From Hymenobacter negativus (GTDB lineage: Bacteria > Bacteroidota > Bacteroidia > Cytophagales > Hymenobacteraceae): a stretch of 64,000 nt of DNA. Position 1 is the first letter of the stretch; the number at the start of each line of letters is the position of its first letter. This document shows, one piece after another, positions 26,085 to 35,538 of this stretch. The notes under the pieces were generated by a model. It saw only the letters and a list, made by a program, of their open reading frames with translations, made no database searches and had not been told where the DNA came from. The DNA lies in contig NZ_JAGETZ010000009.1 in the NCBI RefSeq assembly GCF_017571495.1, positions 62,001-126,000 of the forward strand. The letters are read 5' to 3'. The translations under genes were made by a program, and so were the position numbers.

Positions 26085-26903
26085 TTACTTCTTGCCAGCG
26101 CCCTTCTGTTGTTCCACCTTTATTTTATGTGCTACCTCCACCATTGGCGCTACCCAGATATCTTTTTCCTGCGCCTTCAGGTAGCGCAGCAGCTGCCGGT
26201 GCGCCGCCAAGTCCACGTTCAGTGAGTGGCCGCCGCCCACGCCGTGAAACAGGAACACCAGCAGGGTGTGCGACTGCTGCGCTTTTTTCACTAAGTCAAT
26301 CATGTATTGGCCATTCTGACCGTTGATGGAGTAGCAGTCCACGTTATCGAGGTTGACGCCAGCGGCGGTTTGCAGGCCGGGCGAGACGCCGCGTGCCGCT
26401 ACAAAGTCGGGGCGTAGCTGGTCATAAAAGGCCACACCGCCAATGAGCCGGTCGCCGCAGGGGTAGGCAAAGGTGCGACTGGTTTTGCCGTCAATGGCTG
26501 CCAACAAGGTGTTGTTCGCCCTGATTTCGTCCACAGCCCGGCCCACGGTATAGGTGTGCAGGTCGTGGTCGGGCTGCACGAAGCTGCGGCCCGGCAGGCT
26601 GCCATCGCAGGGGTGAAACAGGGCGTGGTTGCCCAGCTCGTGCCCGCGTCCGGCAGCTTTACGCCACTCACCCAGCCGCTTGGTGACCACCGGTGAGGAG
26701 CCGATAATGTAAAACGTACCCCGGAACTTGGCCGAATCCAGGGCCGGCACCACGTTGTCGAGGTCCACGTCGATGGCATCGTCGTAGGTCAGCACCACGG
26801 CGCAGGACTTATTGTTCCACGAAGCAGCCGTTTGGCCGAAAGCCGCCAGCCGGCCCGCCAGCAGCAGGGCAGGGGCCAGCAGCAGAATCTTGGTGAAGCT
26901 CAT
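26085..26903 (-). CDS. Exported polysaccharide deacetylase (NodB-like)
   Basis: A 272-residue protein with a signal peptide (1-24, ending AAFGQ). The NodB homology motifs are visible: the catalytic/metal Asp pair in TYDDA (D41/D42) and the metal His residues in GHELGNHALFH (H88, H93, possibly H97), later AYPCGDRLIGG. It would remove N-acetyl groups from a polysaccharide such as peptidoglycan, chitin oligomers or an exopolysaccharide in the periplasm or outside the cell. The C-terminus is Lys-rich. Stand-alone gene. Confidence 0.9.
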   Translation of the reverse strand: MSFTKILLLAPALLLAGRLAAFGQTAASWNNKSCAVVLTYDDAIDVDLDNVVPALDSAKFRGTFYIIGSSPVVTKRLGEWRKAAGRGHELGNHALFHPCDGSLPGRSFVQPDHDLHTYTVGRAVDEIRANNTLLAAIDGKTSRTFAYPCGDRLIGGVAFYDQLRPDFVAARGVSPGLQTAAGVNLDNVDCYSINGQNGQYMIDLVKKAQQSHTLLVFLFHGVGGGHSLNVDLAAHRQLLRYLKAQEKDIWVAPMVEVAHKIKVEQQKGAGKK

Positions 26904-26948
26904 GACCGCAAATTAGGAAATGAAGCGTTGGGGCCGGCGAGGCACCCG

Positions 26949-27821
26949 TTAGCCCAGATAGGCCATGTCTTCCGCGCTCAGCTGAATTTCGGCTGCTTTC
27001 AGGTTTTCGCGCAGGTGCGCCAGCGACGATGTGCCCGGAATCGGCAGAATCCAGGGCGACTTATGCAGCAGCCAGGCAATATTGAGCTGGGCCTCGGTCA
27101 CACCGCGCTGGCGGGCCATTTCGGCTAGCTTATCCCCGGCATTGGGCAGGCCGTGCACCAACGAGAAGAACGGAATGAGCGGGATGCCGTGCTTCTCGCA
27201 CAGGTCGAGTACTTCTTCGCCGCCCCGGGTTTCGCCGTGGGCCTCGCGTAGCGTGGTGCGCTGTGCATAGCCGTACATGTTTTCTACGGTGGCAATTTCA
27301 CCCAGCTTCAGGCCCGCTTCCAGCTCCTCACGGCTCACGTTGCTGAGGCCCACGTGCAGAATCTTGCCTTCTTTCTGCATCTCAAACATGGCCCCCAACG
27401 ACTCCTCAATCGACGGCCCGCCGTGCCCCAGCACCCGGAAATGCACCAACTGAATCTGGTCCAGCTTCAGGGTGCGCAGGTTGTTGTCGATGCTGGTGCG
27501 TAGGTTTTCGGGCGTGTTAAATGGAATCCAGCTCTTGTCGGGTCTGCGGGCGCCGCCCACTTTGGTGCAGATAACAAGGTCAGTCGGGTAGGGGTGCAGG
27601 GCCTCGGCAATGAGCCGGTTGGTCACATCCTCCCCGTAGTAGTCGGCGGTGTCCAGGAAGTTGACGCCGCTGGCCACGGCAGTTTTTAGGATTTCCAGGG
27701 CCTGCGGCCGGTCGGCGGGCTCGCCCCAGATGCCGGGGCCGGTGAGGCGCATGGTGCCGTAGCCCAGGCGGCTAACGGTGAAGGGATGAGCGGAATTTTG
27801 GGCAATGGTGATGGTGGTCAT
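26949..27821 (-). CDS. Aldo/keto reductase
   Basis: A 290-residue protein from ATG 27821 (MTTITIAQNSAHPFTVSRLGYGTMRL). The frame extends to 28079, but the extra part is non-coding in style. The AKR tetrad is present: D57, Y62, K87 and H127. NADPH-binding sequences SNVSREEL and IPGTSSLAHLRENLKA are at the C-terminal end. It reduces an unknown aldehyde or ketone. It lies 46 bp upstream of the deacetylase gene on the same strand, so co-transcription is possible but not functionally suggestive. Confidence 0.92.
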   Translation of the reverse strand: MTTITIAQNSAHPFTVSRLGYGTMRLTGPGIWGEPADRPQALEILKTAVASGVNFLDTADYYGEDVTNRLIAEALHPYPTDLVICTKVGGARRPDKSWIPFNTPENLRTSIDNNLRTLKLDQIQLVHFRVLGHGGPSIEESLGAMFEMQKEGKILHVGLSNVSREELEAGLKLGEIATVENMYGYAQRTTLREAHGETRGGEEVLDLCEKHGIPLIPFFSLVHGLPNAGDKLAEMARQRGVTEAQLNIAWLLHKSPWILPIPGTSSLAHLRENLKAAEIQLSAEDMAYLG

Positions 27822-28122
27822 ATAGAAAGAGGTGGTTTGGATAAGCAGAAGACGGTTTGCGGGCCGGGATGTTTGAAAAGGATGTCGGTCAGGATATGCA
27901 CGACGGTGCTTTGTCATCCGGAGTACCGCTTGCCGCCGTGCGCTTGTGACGGGCCGTATCAGGTTTGTGCTGGTTGAATTAGGGCCAGTCGTTTTTCGGT
28001 GAGAAGGTCCTTCATTGCTGCGTGATGCGCGGAATGCGGCGAATAACAAGCGGCGCTCCGCATGACAAATGGCCCCCACAGAATGATGCGCTACTACGCT
28101 GTTGTTGCGTAATTCGCAGCTT
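27822..28122. other. 301-bp gap between divergent AKR and cyclase genes
   Basis: No gene or clear promoter box is seen. The right half (27960-28090) has the style of dispersed Hymenobacter intergenic repeats (CGGCGCTCCGCATGACAAATG). Confidence 0.4.
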
Positions 28123-29214
28123 ATGGCTTCTTATTCCTCGCCCTGGCAGCGTCCGTTGCAGCGTTTTTACTGGCATTCGGTGCTGGCGCTGAGTCTGTTT
28201 TTTGTTTTAGGGGCTTTGCTGCTGGTGCTGCTGGTGCGCGGCACGTTCTCGCTCCTCGATTTGCAGCTGGTATTGCGGGTGGGCGGCCCCATGGGCTTGC
28301 TGGTGGCTGCCATGGAGGTATACGTGTTCCCGCAGCTGTTTGCGCGGGTGCGGCTGGGCACCCGGTTGGTGGTGAGCATGATGCTGTACCTGGGCGGCTT
28401 TTGGGTGATGCTTTACCTCATCCACCGCATCTTCAACCACTCGCCCGACAACCAACTGCTGCTGGCTTCCCTCAGGGCCGGCGAGCTGCGGGACTGGAGC
28501 ACCCTGGCCATCCGGCCCGAAGGCAAGGCCTTTGTGCGCCTGCTCACCGGCTACAGCATTCTGATTCTGTTCACGTCGATGCTCTACCAGCTCAGCAACA
28601 AAATTGGCCGGCCCGCACTGCTGCGTCTGTTTTTGGGCCGTTACCACCACCCGGTGGCCGAGCAGCGCATCTTCCTGTTTGTGGATGTGAAGGGCTCCAC
28701 TTCGCTGGCCGAAAAGCTGGGTAATGAGCGCTACAGCCAGCTCATTCGCGACTTTTTCTTCGACATGGGCGCACCCATTGTGGCCCATCGGGGCGAGATT
28801 TACCAGTATGTCGGCGATGAAGTGGTGGTGACCTGGAAGTGGAAGCCCGGCCTTGCGCAGGCGCGTTGTGTGCGTTGCTTCTTCGCCATGCAGCTGGCCA
28901 TCGACCTGCGCCGCGACTACTACCTGCGCACCTACGGAGTTGTGCCCACCTTCAAAGCGGGTTTGCACGGCGGCCCGGTGATGGCTACCCAGGTGGGCGC
29001 CATCAAAACCGAGCTGGTTTTTCACGGCGACGTGCTCAATACCACCGCCCGCATCGAGGCCCAGTGCAACGCCCTGCACAGCCGCTTGCTGCTATCCGCT
29101 TCCCTCTACGAGGCCCTGCCGCACCCGCCCGAATTCCATTTCCAGGCCCGGGGCGAGTTTCCATTGCGTGGCAAAGCCGGCACCGTGGCCCTCTATTCAG
29201 TCGAAAATAAATGA
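28123..29214 (+). CDS. Membrane-bound class III adenylate/guanylate cyclase
   Basis: A 363-residue protein from ATG 28123 (a TTG at 28102 is possible). Four N-terminal helices (about 20-41, 50-70, 80-103 and 148-166) precede a class III cyclase domain. Both metal-binding Asp residues are kept (D188 in FVDVKGS, D232 in YVGDE), as are the transition-state residues N306 and R310 (NTTAR). The purine-selecting Lys expected just before the second Asp is Gln228 (YQYVGDE), so substrate choice cannot be read off. It probably makes cAMP at the membrane. Stand-alone gene. Confidence 0.88.
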   Translation: MASYSSPWQRPLQRFYWHSVLALSLFFVLGALLLVLLVRGTFSLLDLQLVLRVGGPMGLLVAAMEVYVFPQLFARVRLGTRLVVSMMLYLGGFWVMLYLIHRIFNHSPDNQLLLASLRAGELRDWSTLAIRPEGKAFVRLLTGYSILILFTSMLYQLSNKIGRPALLRLFLGRYHHPVAEQRIFLFVDVKGSTSLAEKLGNERYSQLIRDFFFDMGAPIVAHRGEIYQYVGDEVVVTWKWKPGLAQARCVRCFFAMQLAIDLRRDYYLRTYGVVPTFKAGLHGGPVMATQVGAIKTELVFHGDVLNTTARIEAQCNALHSRLLLSASLYEALPHPPEFHFQARGEFPLRGKAGTVALYSVENK

Positions 29215-29254
29215 GCTCTGCATGACGGGCTTCATTGTCTATAATGGACTGTGT

Positions 29255-31192
29255 TTATCCGCGCCGAAGCACGTCATAAGGCACCGCCATGCCCAGCAAG
29301 GCCTGCCCAATCTGCTCCTCCGAAGCCGTGCCACTGACCGTGATTTCCGCCACCAGTCCGCGCTGCCGGTCGTCGCGCACAGTCAGCGAGTCCACGGTCA
29401 GGCCCGGCACCGTGGCTAGCTGCCGCGTGTAAACCCGACTGATTTCCTGCTTGGCCAGGGCCGGCTTGAAGATTTTGCCGATGGCCGTGAGCGGTAACTC
29501 GGCCGCCGTGTACACCTGCTTGGGCCAGGCGGCGCGCTCGGGAATGTGGGCTTCCGCAAAAGTCCGCAGCTCGGCTTCCGAAACCTGCTGGCCCGGGTGC
29601 AGTGTCACGTAGGCCACGGGCAGCTCGCCGGCGTGGGCATCGGGGCTGCCGATGGCGGCGGCCAGCGCCACGGCCGGGTGGGCGGTCAGGGCATCCTCAA
29701 TCACCTTGGGGTCGATGTTGTGACCGCCTCGGATGATGAGCTCCTTCTTGCGGCCCGTGATGTAGAAGCCACCCTGCGCATCTTGCCGGCCCAGGTCGCC
29801 GGTGTTGTAGAAGGGACCCTGGCCGTCGCCGGTATCCACCCAGATGCCCTTATTATGCTCGGGCTGCAGGTAGCCGCCGAAAATATTACTGCCCCGCACC
29901 ACAATCAACCCACTTTCCTCGGGCTCGGCTTCCCGCAGGAACACGCCGGTTTGCTCATCCAGCACCATAATGCGCACGTCCTGATACGGCACGCGCAGGC
30001 CGATGCTGCCGGGCATGGGCGCACCCGCCAGTGGCCCCACCACGCTGATGCAGCTGCCTTCGGTGAAGCCGTAGCCTTCCACCAGCCGCAGCTTGGTGCG
30101 CTGCTCAAACGCCCGCAACAGCTCCACCGGCAGCGGCGCGGCCCCGCAAATGGCGTAGCGCAGGGAGCTGAGGTCGTGGCTGCCCACGGGCAAGTCGAGC
30201 AGGCGACTGAAGATGGTGGGCACGCCGCTGAAGAGCGACAGCTTGTAGTGCGCTACCAGCTGCCAGAAGTTGTCGAGAATGCCCGGCCCGCGGTAGCCCG
30301 CCGGACTGCCCAGTACCACGGTGTGGCCCAGCAGCCACGGCACGCTGCCCGTCACCACCACGCCATTGACGTGAAACAGGGGCAGCCCGCAGAAGAACAC
30401 CAGCCGGTCGGGTTCGGCTTCGCCACCCAACAGCTGGGCCGAGGCGAAGGAAGTGCTGGTGATATTGTAGTGGGTGAGGGGCGCGATTTTGGGCGTGCCC
30501 GTGGTGCCGCCGGTGTGGAAGTAGCAGGCCACATCCGTCGGTAGCAGCTGCCGGCCCGAGACCAGCCGGTCATTAGGCTGGCGGCGACTGGCCTCGGCAA
30601 AATTTACTACCTGAATACCTGGCAGCGCCATCTTGCCTTGCGTGAGCCGGAGCGCACCCACCAGCACGCGCTGCGGCAGCGGCAGGTAATCGAGCAAATC
30701 AACCGTTATCACTGTACGCAGCGTGGGCACCAGCGGGGCCACGGCCTGTACTTTCTGCCAGATGTCGGTTTTCGGAAATGCCCGTAGCGTGACCAGTACC
30801 TTGGTACCGGCCGCGTTGAGGATGTCGGCAATCTGGGCCGGCTCCAGCAGCGGGTTTAGCGGATTGACGATGCCGGCGGCCTGCCCGCCCCAGAGCGTGA
30901 AGTGCGTCTCGGGCAGGTTGGGCAGCAGGTACGATACCACGTCGGTGGGGCCTACGCCCAACTCGTGCAGCATATTGGCCGCCTGGTAGCAGCGCTGCAC
31001 CAGTTGCGTGTAAGTGAAATCGACCGACTCGGTGGGCCGCTCGCCGCTGAACACGAAGCGCAGGGCCAGTGCCTGGGGGTTGCGGGCCTTGCCGCGTTCC
31101 AGCAGGGCCAGGGTGTGGGCGGGCACCGGTTGCGCCGACAAGGGCGTCTGTTCCAATGTTAGAATGTCGTCGAGGTTGCGGTAGCCCGGCAT
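29255..31192 (-). CDS. Acyl-CoA synthetase (AMP-forming, FadD-like)
   Basis: A 645-residue member of the ANL adenylating enzymes. The P-loop-like A3 motif YFHTGGTTGTPK (224-235), VEGYGFTEGS, YNTGDLGRQDAQGGFYITGRKKELIIRGGHNIDP, and the catalytic Lys in AIGKIFKP near the C-terminus are all intact. It activates a carboxylate, probably a fatty acid, as acyl-AMP and then acyl-CoA. Slightly longer than typical FadD. It is divergent from the MFS gene at 31425, so both may share the intergenic control region. Confidence 0.9.
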   Translation of the reverse strand: MPGYRNLDDILTLEQTPLSAQPVPAHTLALLERGKARNPQALALRFVFSGERPTESVDFTYTQLVQRCYQAANMLHELGVGPTDVVSYLLPNLPETHFTLWGGQAAGIVNPLNPLLEPAQIADILNAAGTKVLVTLRAFPKTDIWQKVQAVAPLVPTLRTVITVDLLDYLPLPQRVLVGALRLTQGKMALPGIQVVNFAEASRRQPNDRLVSGRQLLPTDVACYFHTGGTTGTPKIAPLTHYNITSTSFASAQLLGGEAEPDRLVFFCGLPLFHVNGVVVTGSVPWLLGHTVVLGSPAGYRGPGILDNFWQLVAHYKLSLFSGVPTIFSRLLDLPVGSHDLSSLRYAICGAAPLPVELLRAFEQRTKLRLVEGYGFTEGSCISVVGPLAGAPMPGSIGLRVPYQDVRIMVLDEQTGVFLREAEPEESGLIVVRGSNIFGGYLQPEHNKGIWVDTGDGQGPFYNTGDLGRQDAQGGFYITGRKKELIIRGGHNIDPKVIEDALTAHPAVALAAAIGSPDAHAGELPVAYVTLHPGQQVSEAELRTFAEAHIPERAAWPKQVYTAAELPLTAIGKIFKPALAKQEISRVYTRQLATVPGLTVDSLTVRDDRQRGLVAEITVSGTASEEQIGQALLGMAVPYDVLRRG

Positions 31193-31244
31193 AGAGAAGC
31201 AAGGGAGAGCATCGGCTTGTGCCAGATGCGAACAGGTTTTCCTT

Positions 31245-31252
31245 CAAAAGTA
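31245..31252 (-). promoter_or_regulatory. Bacteroidota -7 promoter element (TACTTTTG) for the acyl-CoA synthetase
   Basis: TACTTTTG on the minus strand lies 52 bp upstream of the start. A TTTTGG stretch (plus coordinates 31276-31281) could be the -33 element, with a somewhat long spacer (24 bp). Confidence 0.45.
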
Positions 31253-31424
31253 GGCAGCAGCCTGCGGGCACGGGGCCAAAAGTGAGCTTATAAAGCTATT
31301 TCGCCAATCTGGCTCGGAGCAGCCCCGGCCCTGGGTGGTTGCTGGTCGCATGGCAAAGGGAGGTAAGCTCGGGCTAACCTTTCATTGGTAGGGGCAGTTC
31401 TAACTGCTTAAACCCGTCGCCTAA

Positions 31425-32696
31425 ATGGAAACCACCAACAGCTCAGCCCGCACCAAACCCTACGTCATTGCCTGGGTTTTTTCGCTGATTTTCTACTTTT
31501 TAGAGTACGCAGTGCGGTCAGGGCCAGCGGTGATGATTCCCGAGCTGGCGCGCACGTTCGGAGTCGATGCCATGGGGGTGGGCGCTATTCTGGGCACGTA
31601 TTACTACACCTATTCGGTGGCGGGCCTGGTGGCGGGGGTGGCCCTCGACCGCACCGGCGCGAAATATGCGCTGCCGACGGGCATTGCCATTGTGGCGCTG
31701 GGCTGCCTGCTGTTCGCGCTGCCCGGCGCGGCGGCCGGCAATAGCGCCCGGCTGCTGCAAGGCGCGGGCTCGGCGTTTGCGTTCACGGGCTCGGTCTATC
31801 TGGCTTCGCGTGGCTTTCAGGCGCGGTCGTTGGCCACGGCCATCGGGGCCACGCAGTGCCTGGGCATGCTGGGCGGGGCGCTGGGGCAGTCTTTGGTTGG
31901 CCCCCTGATTCACGGTGGGTTCGATGTGCGCCTTTTCTGGGTGCTCATGGGCCTGGCCAATCTGGTCACCGGCGTGGCGCTGTTCTTCATCACCCCCAAC
32001 GATGCCCGGACGCAGGCGCCGCCCGCCGGTAATGGGTTGTTGAGTCCCTATAAAATCGTGTTCAGCAATCCGCAGTCGTACCTGTGCGGCCTGGTAGCGG
32101 GCCTGTTGTTTGCGCCCACCACCATTTTTGCCATGAACTGGGGTGTGGCCGCCTTGCAGCGCGACCAGCAGATGAGCTACGCGGCGGCCATTTGGGCCTG
32201 TTCTATGGTGCCGCTGGGCTGGGTAGTGGGCTGCCCGGCGCTGGGCTGGCTCGCCGACCACCTAGGCCGACGCAAGCCCGTAATTTGGCTCGGCGCCGGG
32301 TGCATGGTGCTCCTGGGCTTGCAACAGCTTTACCTGCCCGCGCTCATGCCGCTTGCCCTCAGCCTGCTGCTGTTCGGCGTGGCCTCGGGCGCGGCCATGA
32401 TTCCATATTCCATCATTAAAGAAGCCAATCCCGACCACGTAAAAGGTAGCGCCACCGGGGCCATGAACTTCCTCACGTTTGGCGTGTCAGCCGTGCTCGG
32501 CCCTCTATTTGCCCGCTTGTATGGCCAGACCCTGGGCCAGGCCGACCCAGTGGCACATTTTGAGAAAGGCGGGTTGTTCTGGATTGGCTGCACCTGCCTG
32601 GCAATTCTGGCCAGCTTCCTGCTCCGCGAAACCGGCACGGCCCGCCAGCCTTCAGCCCTGCCTGCGGACAACAGGCCTGCCTCGGCGCTGGCGTAG
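31425..32696 (+). CDS. Major facilitator superfamily transporter
   Basis: A 423-residue inner-membrane protein with about 12 helices, split 6+6 by a hydrophilic loop near residue 190-205. The MFS loop 2-3 signature is seen as GVALDRTGAKYALPTG, and its counterpart LADHLGRRKPVIW follows in the second half. RSGPAVMIPELARTFGVD at the N-terminus resembles anion/organic-acid symporter-like MFS proteins. The substrate is unknown. Confidence 0.9.
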   Translation: METTNSSARTKPYVIAWVFSLIFYFLEYAVRSGPAVMIPELARTFGVDAMGVGAILGTYYYTYSVAGLVAGVALDRTGAKYALPTGIAIVALGCLLFALPGAAAGNSARLLQGAGSAFAFTGSVYLASRGFQARSLATAIGATQCLGMLGGALGQSLVGPLIHGGFDVRLFWVLMGLANLVTGVALFFITPNDARTQAPPAGNGLLSPYKIVFSNPQSYLCGLVAGLLFAPTTIFAMNWGVAALQRDQQMSYAAAIWACSMVPLGWVVGCPALGWLADHLGRRKPVIWLGAGCMVLLGLQQLYLPALMPLALSLLLFGVASGAAMIPYSIIKEANPDHVKGSATGAMNFLTFGVSAVLGPLFARLYGQTLGQADPVAHFEKGGLFWIGCTCLAILASFLLRETGTARQPSALPADNRPASALA

Positions 32697-32823
32697 GCAA
32701 TGGTTTAGCTTGGGAAAAGTTGCCTTCTGCTGCTTTTTCGGTTATCGCTCGCTTTCGTGTTTTCGTCTGCGGGGAAGTCAAAGTTCCCGCCGAGCACTGA
32801 CCCGTGCCTCTCGTGTTCAGCTA

Positions 32824-33558
32824 CTAGTCGACTGCCGCTGCTGGCTTCACAAACACCAGCCAGTTCGACTGCCGGGACGTTTCCGTCCGCCGATGGCCCA
32901 GCTTCACCACGCGGCTGCCGGTTTTGTACCAGCCTTCGTCCCAGTCGCCCATATCCAGGTAGATGGCATTGCGGGCCCCCAGCTCCAGCAGGTCGTCGCC
33001 GAACTGCTTCATCGTGAGATTATCCCCAACACTCTCCACCACCGCAAACCGGTGGCCCGCCAATTCAGCCAAAGCCCGCCGCTGGAAAACACTGCCGCCG
33101 TCGGGGTGTACACTCTTGCCCCGAAATACGAGCAGCTCCTGCAAAAACAGAGTCCCGTGCTGCTGTCGAACGCGCTCCAGTTCCGTGCCGGGCGGCGACT
33201 GGCCTCTTGAAATCTGGCCAATCGTGAGGCTGTCCCCAACCATCGTCAACACCCCATCCAGAAACCCCACCTTGGCTTTGGGCTGCAGCACGCGGCCTTG
33301 GCACACCAGCAGGTCCAGCGGCTGGTCGGTGTCCAAATCGGTGTACGCCGCGGCTATGCTCAACTGGTTGTAGTTGTCGGCCTCCGCTGGCCGGCTGTTT
33401 ACGACCTGCACAGCAAGGCCCTGCGGATGAAATAGCGAGTACTGATGGCCCTGCGCCGTGGTCCGGCCTTCCAGCCGTACTTCCTGGGCGGCGTTTGAGG
33501 AGCAGGAAAAAAGGCTAACCAGCAGGCAAAGCAGGAGGTGATTTCTTTGAATGCGCAT
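32824..33558 (-). CDS. Lipoprotein resembling phosphodiester glycosidases (NAGPA-like)
   Basis: A 244-residue protein from ATG 33558, which gives a lipoprotein signal (LVSLFSC, Cys19). The frame is open to 33723, but the upstream segment makes little sense as a signal. GVLTMVGDSLTIGQ, ELAGHRFAVVESVGDNLTMKQFGDDLLELGARNAIYLDMGDWDEGWYK and the ending SNWLVFVK recall NAGPA-domain (PF09992) proteins, which cleave phosphodiester-linked sugars; the match is by eye. Convergent with the MFS gene. Confidence 0.65.
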   Translation of the reverse strand: MRIQRNHLLLCLLVSLFSCSSNAAQEVRLEGRTTAQGHQYSLFHPQGLAVQVVNSRPAEADNYNQLSIAAAYTDLDTDQPLDLLVCQGRVLQPKAKVGFLDGVLTMVGDSLTIGQISRGQSPPGTELERVRQQHGTLFLQELLVFRGKSVHPDGGSVFQRRALAELAGHRFAVVESVGDNLTMKQFGDDLLELGARNAIYLDMGDWDEGWYKTGSRVVKLGHRRTETSRQSNWLVFVKPAAAVD

Positions 33559-33837
33559 TTGAGCGAAATGGGGAATGAGACTGTTTCGGAAGTCGCCAGC
33601 AAGCAGCTCCTCAAACTGGTTTATCTGCCAAATAATTGTGCAGGGGATAAGCACAAGCACCAGCCGTCCGGAGTAGCTGAAGTAGCGGCAGAAGCTGCGG
33701 CGGCACTGCCGAGGTAACGCCATAATGAGGTGCGGTACCTCCTGTGGTTCGCACCACTCGGGCCTTCCCAGATGCTAACCTCCACCCAAAACTACACGTT
33801 GATAAATGCAGCCTTTCCACCCCGCCATTCATCCCTC

Positions 33838-34860
33838 ATGCCCACTACCTTCCAGGACCTGGCCGCCGAAGACTCTTCGGCCGACAACCGCCACCGGCCG
33901 CCTTACCGCGCTGCCTACCGCACCACCACCGCGCCCCTTATTGTGACGCCCACCTTCCTCACCCGGGCCGACAACACGCCCCGCGCCCTGCGTCCGCTCG
34001 ACGCTGGCGCCACCCGCAGCCGCACCGGCGAGGCCATCGAGAACCCCGACACTGAGCCCGCTGAAATTGCCCTCGAAGCCGACCCCGGCCTGGGCTTTGA
34101 GCATTGGGACGAGTACTGGCGCAAGGTACACGGCCCCAAATTCGCCTACGAGGAGCCCGGCACCGACAACGAGCCCGTGCTGCGCTACGACCAGGTGCAC
34201 CGAATTGCGGGCGGCCCCTCTTCGTACTTCCGCCCGCCCTACCACGCCATGACCACCGACGACAACAAGCTTGTGGCCGACCCCTACGCCCAGGTGCCGG
34301 CCTATCAGCGACCGCGCTGGGACGGCTTTGCCTACATTGCCTACGCGGCGGAGGCCGACATCAACCGTGTGCTCAAGCAGCCGCAGTACGACCAGCGCGT
34401 GGTGCCCGACGAGCAAACGGCTTTCCGCATGGTCACGCGCAGCATCACCCGCGAGTACATCCTGCTGCCCAGCGCCCAGCACCGCGACCCCATCAGCCTG
34501 GTCAAAATTCACTGCCGCCGGCCCGACCTCAGCCGCGAAGAGTTCCAGGAGTGGCTGCTCAACCACCACGCCGCCCTGGTGCTCGCCCAGCCTGCCACCC
34601 ATACCTACGTGCGCCGCTACGCTCAATTGCACAACATCGGCTCGACGCAGCCCGACCCCGAAGGCAGCCTCATGGACGGCATCTCAGTACTGGCCTTCGC
34701 CAGCATCAACGACGTGGAAGACTACCTCGTATCCGACAACTACCGCGCTATCGAAGCCGACGAAGCGGCCTTCTCCGACGTCGCGCAGTCCGAATTCTGG
34801 ACCGGCCTCAACTACAGCGTCATCAACCGGCTGCTGCCGGAACTGGCCACCGTGCGCTAA
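33838..34860 (+). CDS. EthD-domain protein, probably with two ferredoxin-like barrels
   Basis: A 340-residue soluble protein from ATG 33838 (MPTTFQDLAAED); the frame is open to 33730. After a disordered, Pro/Thr-rich start, residues 70-190 contain FEHWDEYWRKVHGPKFAYEE, typical of EthD/dimeric alpha-beta barrel proteins. Residues 220-335 look like a second barrel (LVKIHCRRPDLSREEFQEWLLNHHAALV). EthD proteins assist oxidations or polyketide and aromatic chemistry, but usually without direct evidence. Stand-alone gene. Confidence 0.75.
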   Translation: MPTTFQDLAAEDSSADNRHRPPYRAAYRTTTAPLIVTPTFLTRADNTPRALRPLDAGATRSRTGEAIENPDTEPAEIALEADPGLGFEHWDEYWRKVHGPKFAYEEPGTDNEPVLRYDQVHRIAGGPSSYFRPPYHAMTTDDNKLVADPYAQVPAYQRPRWDGFAYIAYAAEADINRVLKQPQYDQRVVPDEQTAFRMVTRSITREYILLPSAQHRDPISLVKIHCRRPDLSREEFQEWLLNHHAALVLAQPATHTYVRRYAQLHNIGSTQPDPEGSLMDGISVLAFASINDVEDYLVSDNYRAIEADEAAFSDVAQSEFWTGLNYSVINRLLPELATVR

Positions 34861-34881
34861 CTCAGTAGGGGTAAGAGGGCC

Positions 34882-35367
34882 TTACTTCTTTATAACCAGC
34901 TCCGCCTTGGTTACGTGAAGTGTTGGATTGGCTGCTGCTACCAGAATGCCCCTGAACGTATAGCTCCCTGCGTCCGGAATTACCAATTCGGCGTTTTTTC
35001 CGCTAAAGCGCCATTTCACACTCCCGTTGACATCCGTTTTTACTTCGCCAATGGTGACGTTTTTCTCGGTAGGGTCAATCTGCAGTTCCTTAAACGGCGC
35101 GCCGTCTTTGGTTACCTGCACCTGAAACCGAACGGGCGAATCGCCTTCGTAAGCCAAGTCCATATCGGACCACAATGCGATTTTATCGTCCTTTTTCAAC
35201 TGTATGGTCGCCTCCTTCGCTACTTCGTGCCCGGTCGTGCTGACCTCATTAATTGGTAGGCGGGCCACCTCTTTGCCCATCAGCGCATCGCAACCGACCA
35301 GCAGAGGCATTAAAGCCAATCCCCAGCATACGCGTTTTATTCCCATGACCATTGATTGCTGCTTCAT
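34882..35367 (-). CDS. Hypothetical lipoprotein
   Basis: A 161-residue protein from ATG 35367 (the frame continues to 35421). The signal peptide ends in lipobox PLLVGC (Cys26). The mature part is beta-strand-rich (IALWSDMDLAYEGDSPVRFQVQVTKDGAPF, then SGKNAELVIPDAGSYTFRGIL), consistent with an Ig-like or jelly-roll fold. No family is recognised. Divergent from the gene at 35539. Confidence 0.7.
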   Translation of the reverse strand: MKQQSMVMGIKRVCWGLALMPLLVGCDALMGKEVARLPINEVSTTGHEVAKEATIQLKKDDKIALWSDMDLAYEGDSPVRFQVQVTKDGAPFKELQIDPTEKNVTIGEVKTDVNGSVKWRFSGKNAELVIPDAGSYTFRGILVAAANPTLHVTKAELVIKK

Positions 35368-35538
35368 GCGTTTGATTATGATATAGTATAGCTGCAAGTT
35401 TGCTGATTTTGAATTAAACACCGAGGGTTACCTGACTGACGCTGGAATAGTGCCAGCTGCGTTACGCCAACCCGGCGTCAGTTCGCGTCCGTTTCTTTGT
35501 GCATGCTTGGCACTCCTAAATTGTGCCTCAACGCAACA

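Noticed and set aside
27822..28079. N-terminal extension of the aldo/keto reductase
   Set aside because: The extra residues are low in similarity and Arg/Ser/Thr-rich, and the family N-terminus starts at 27821.
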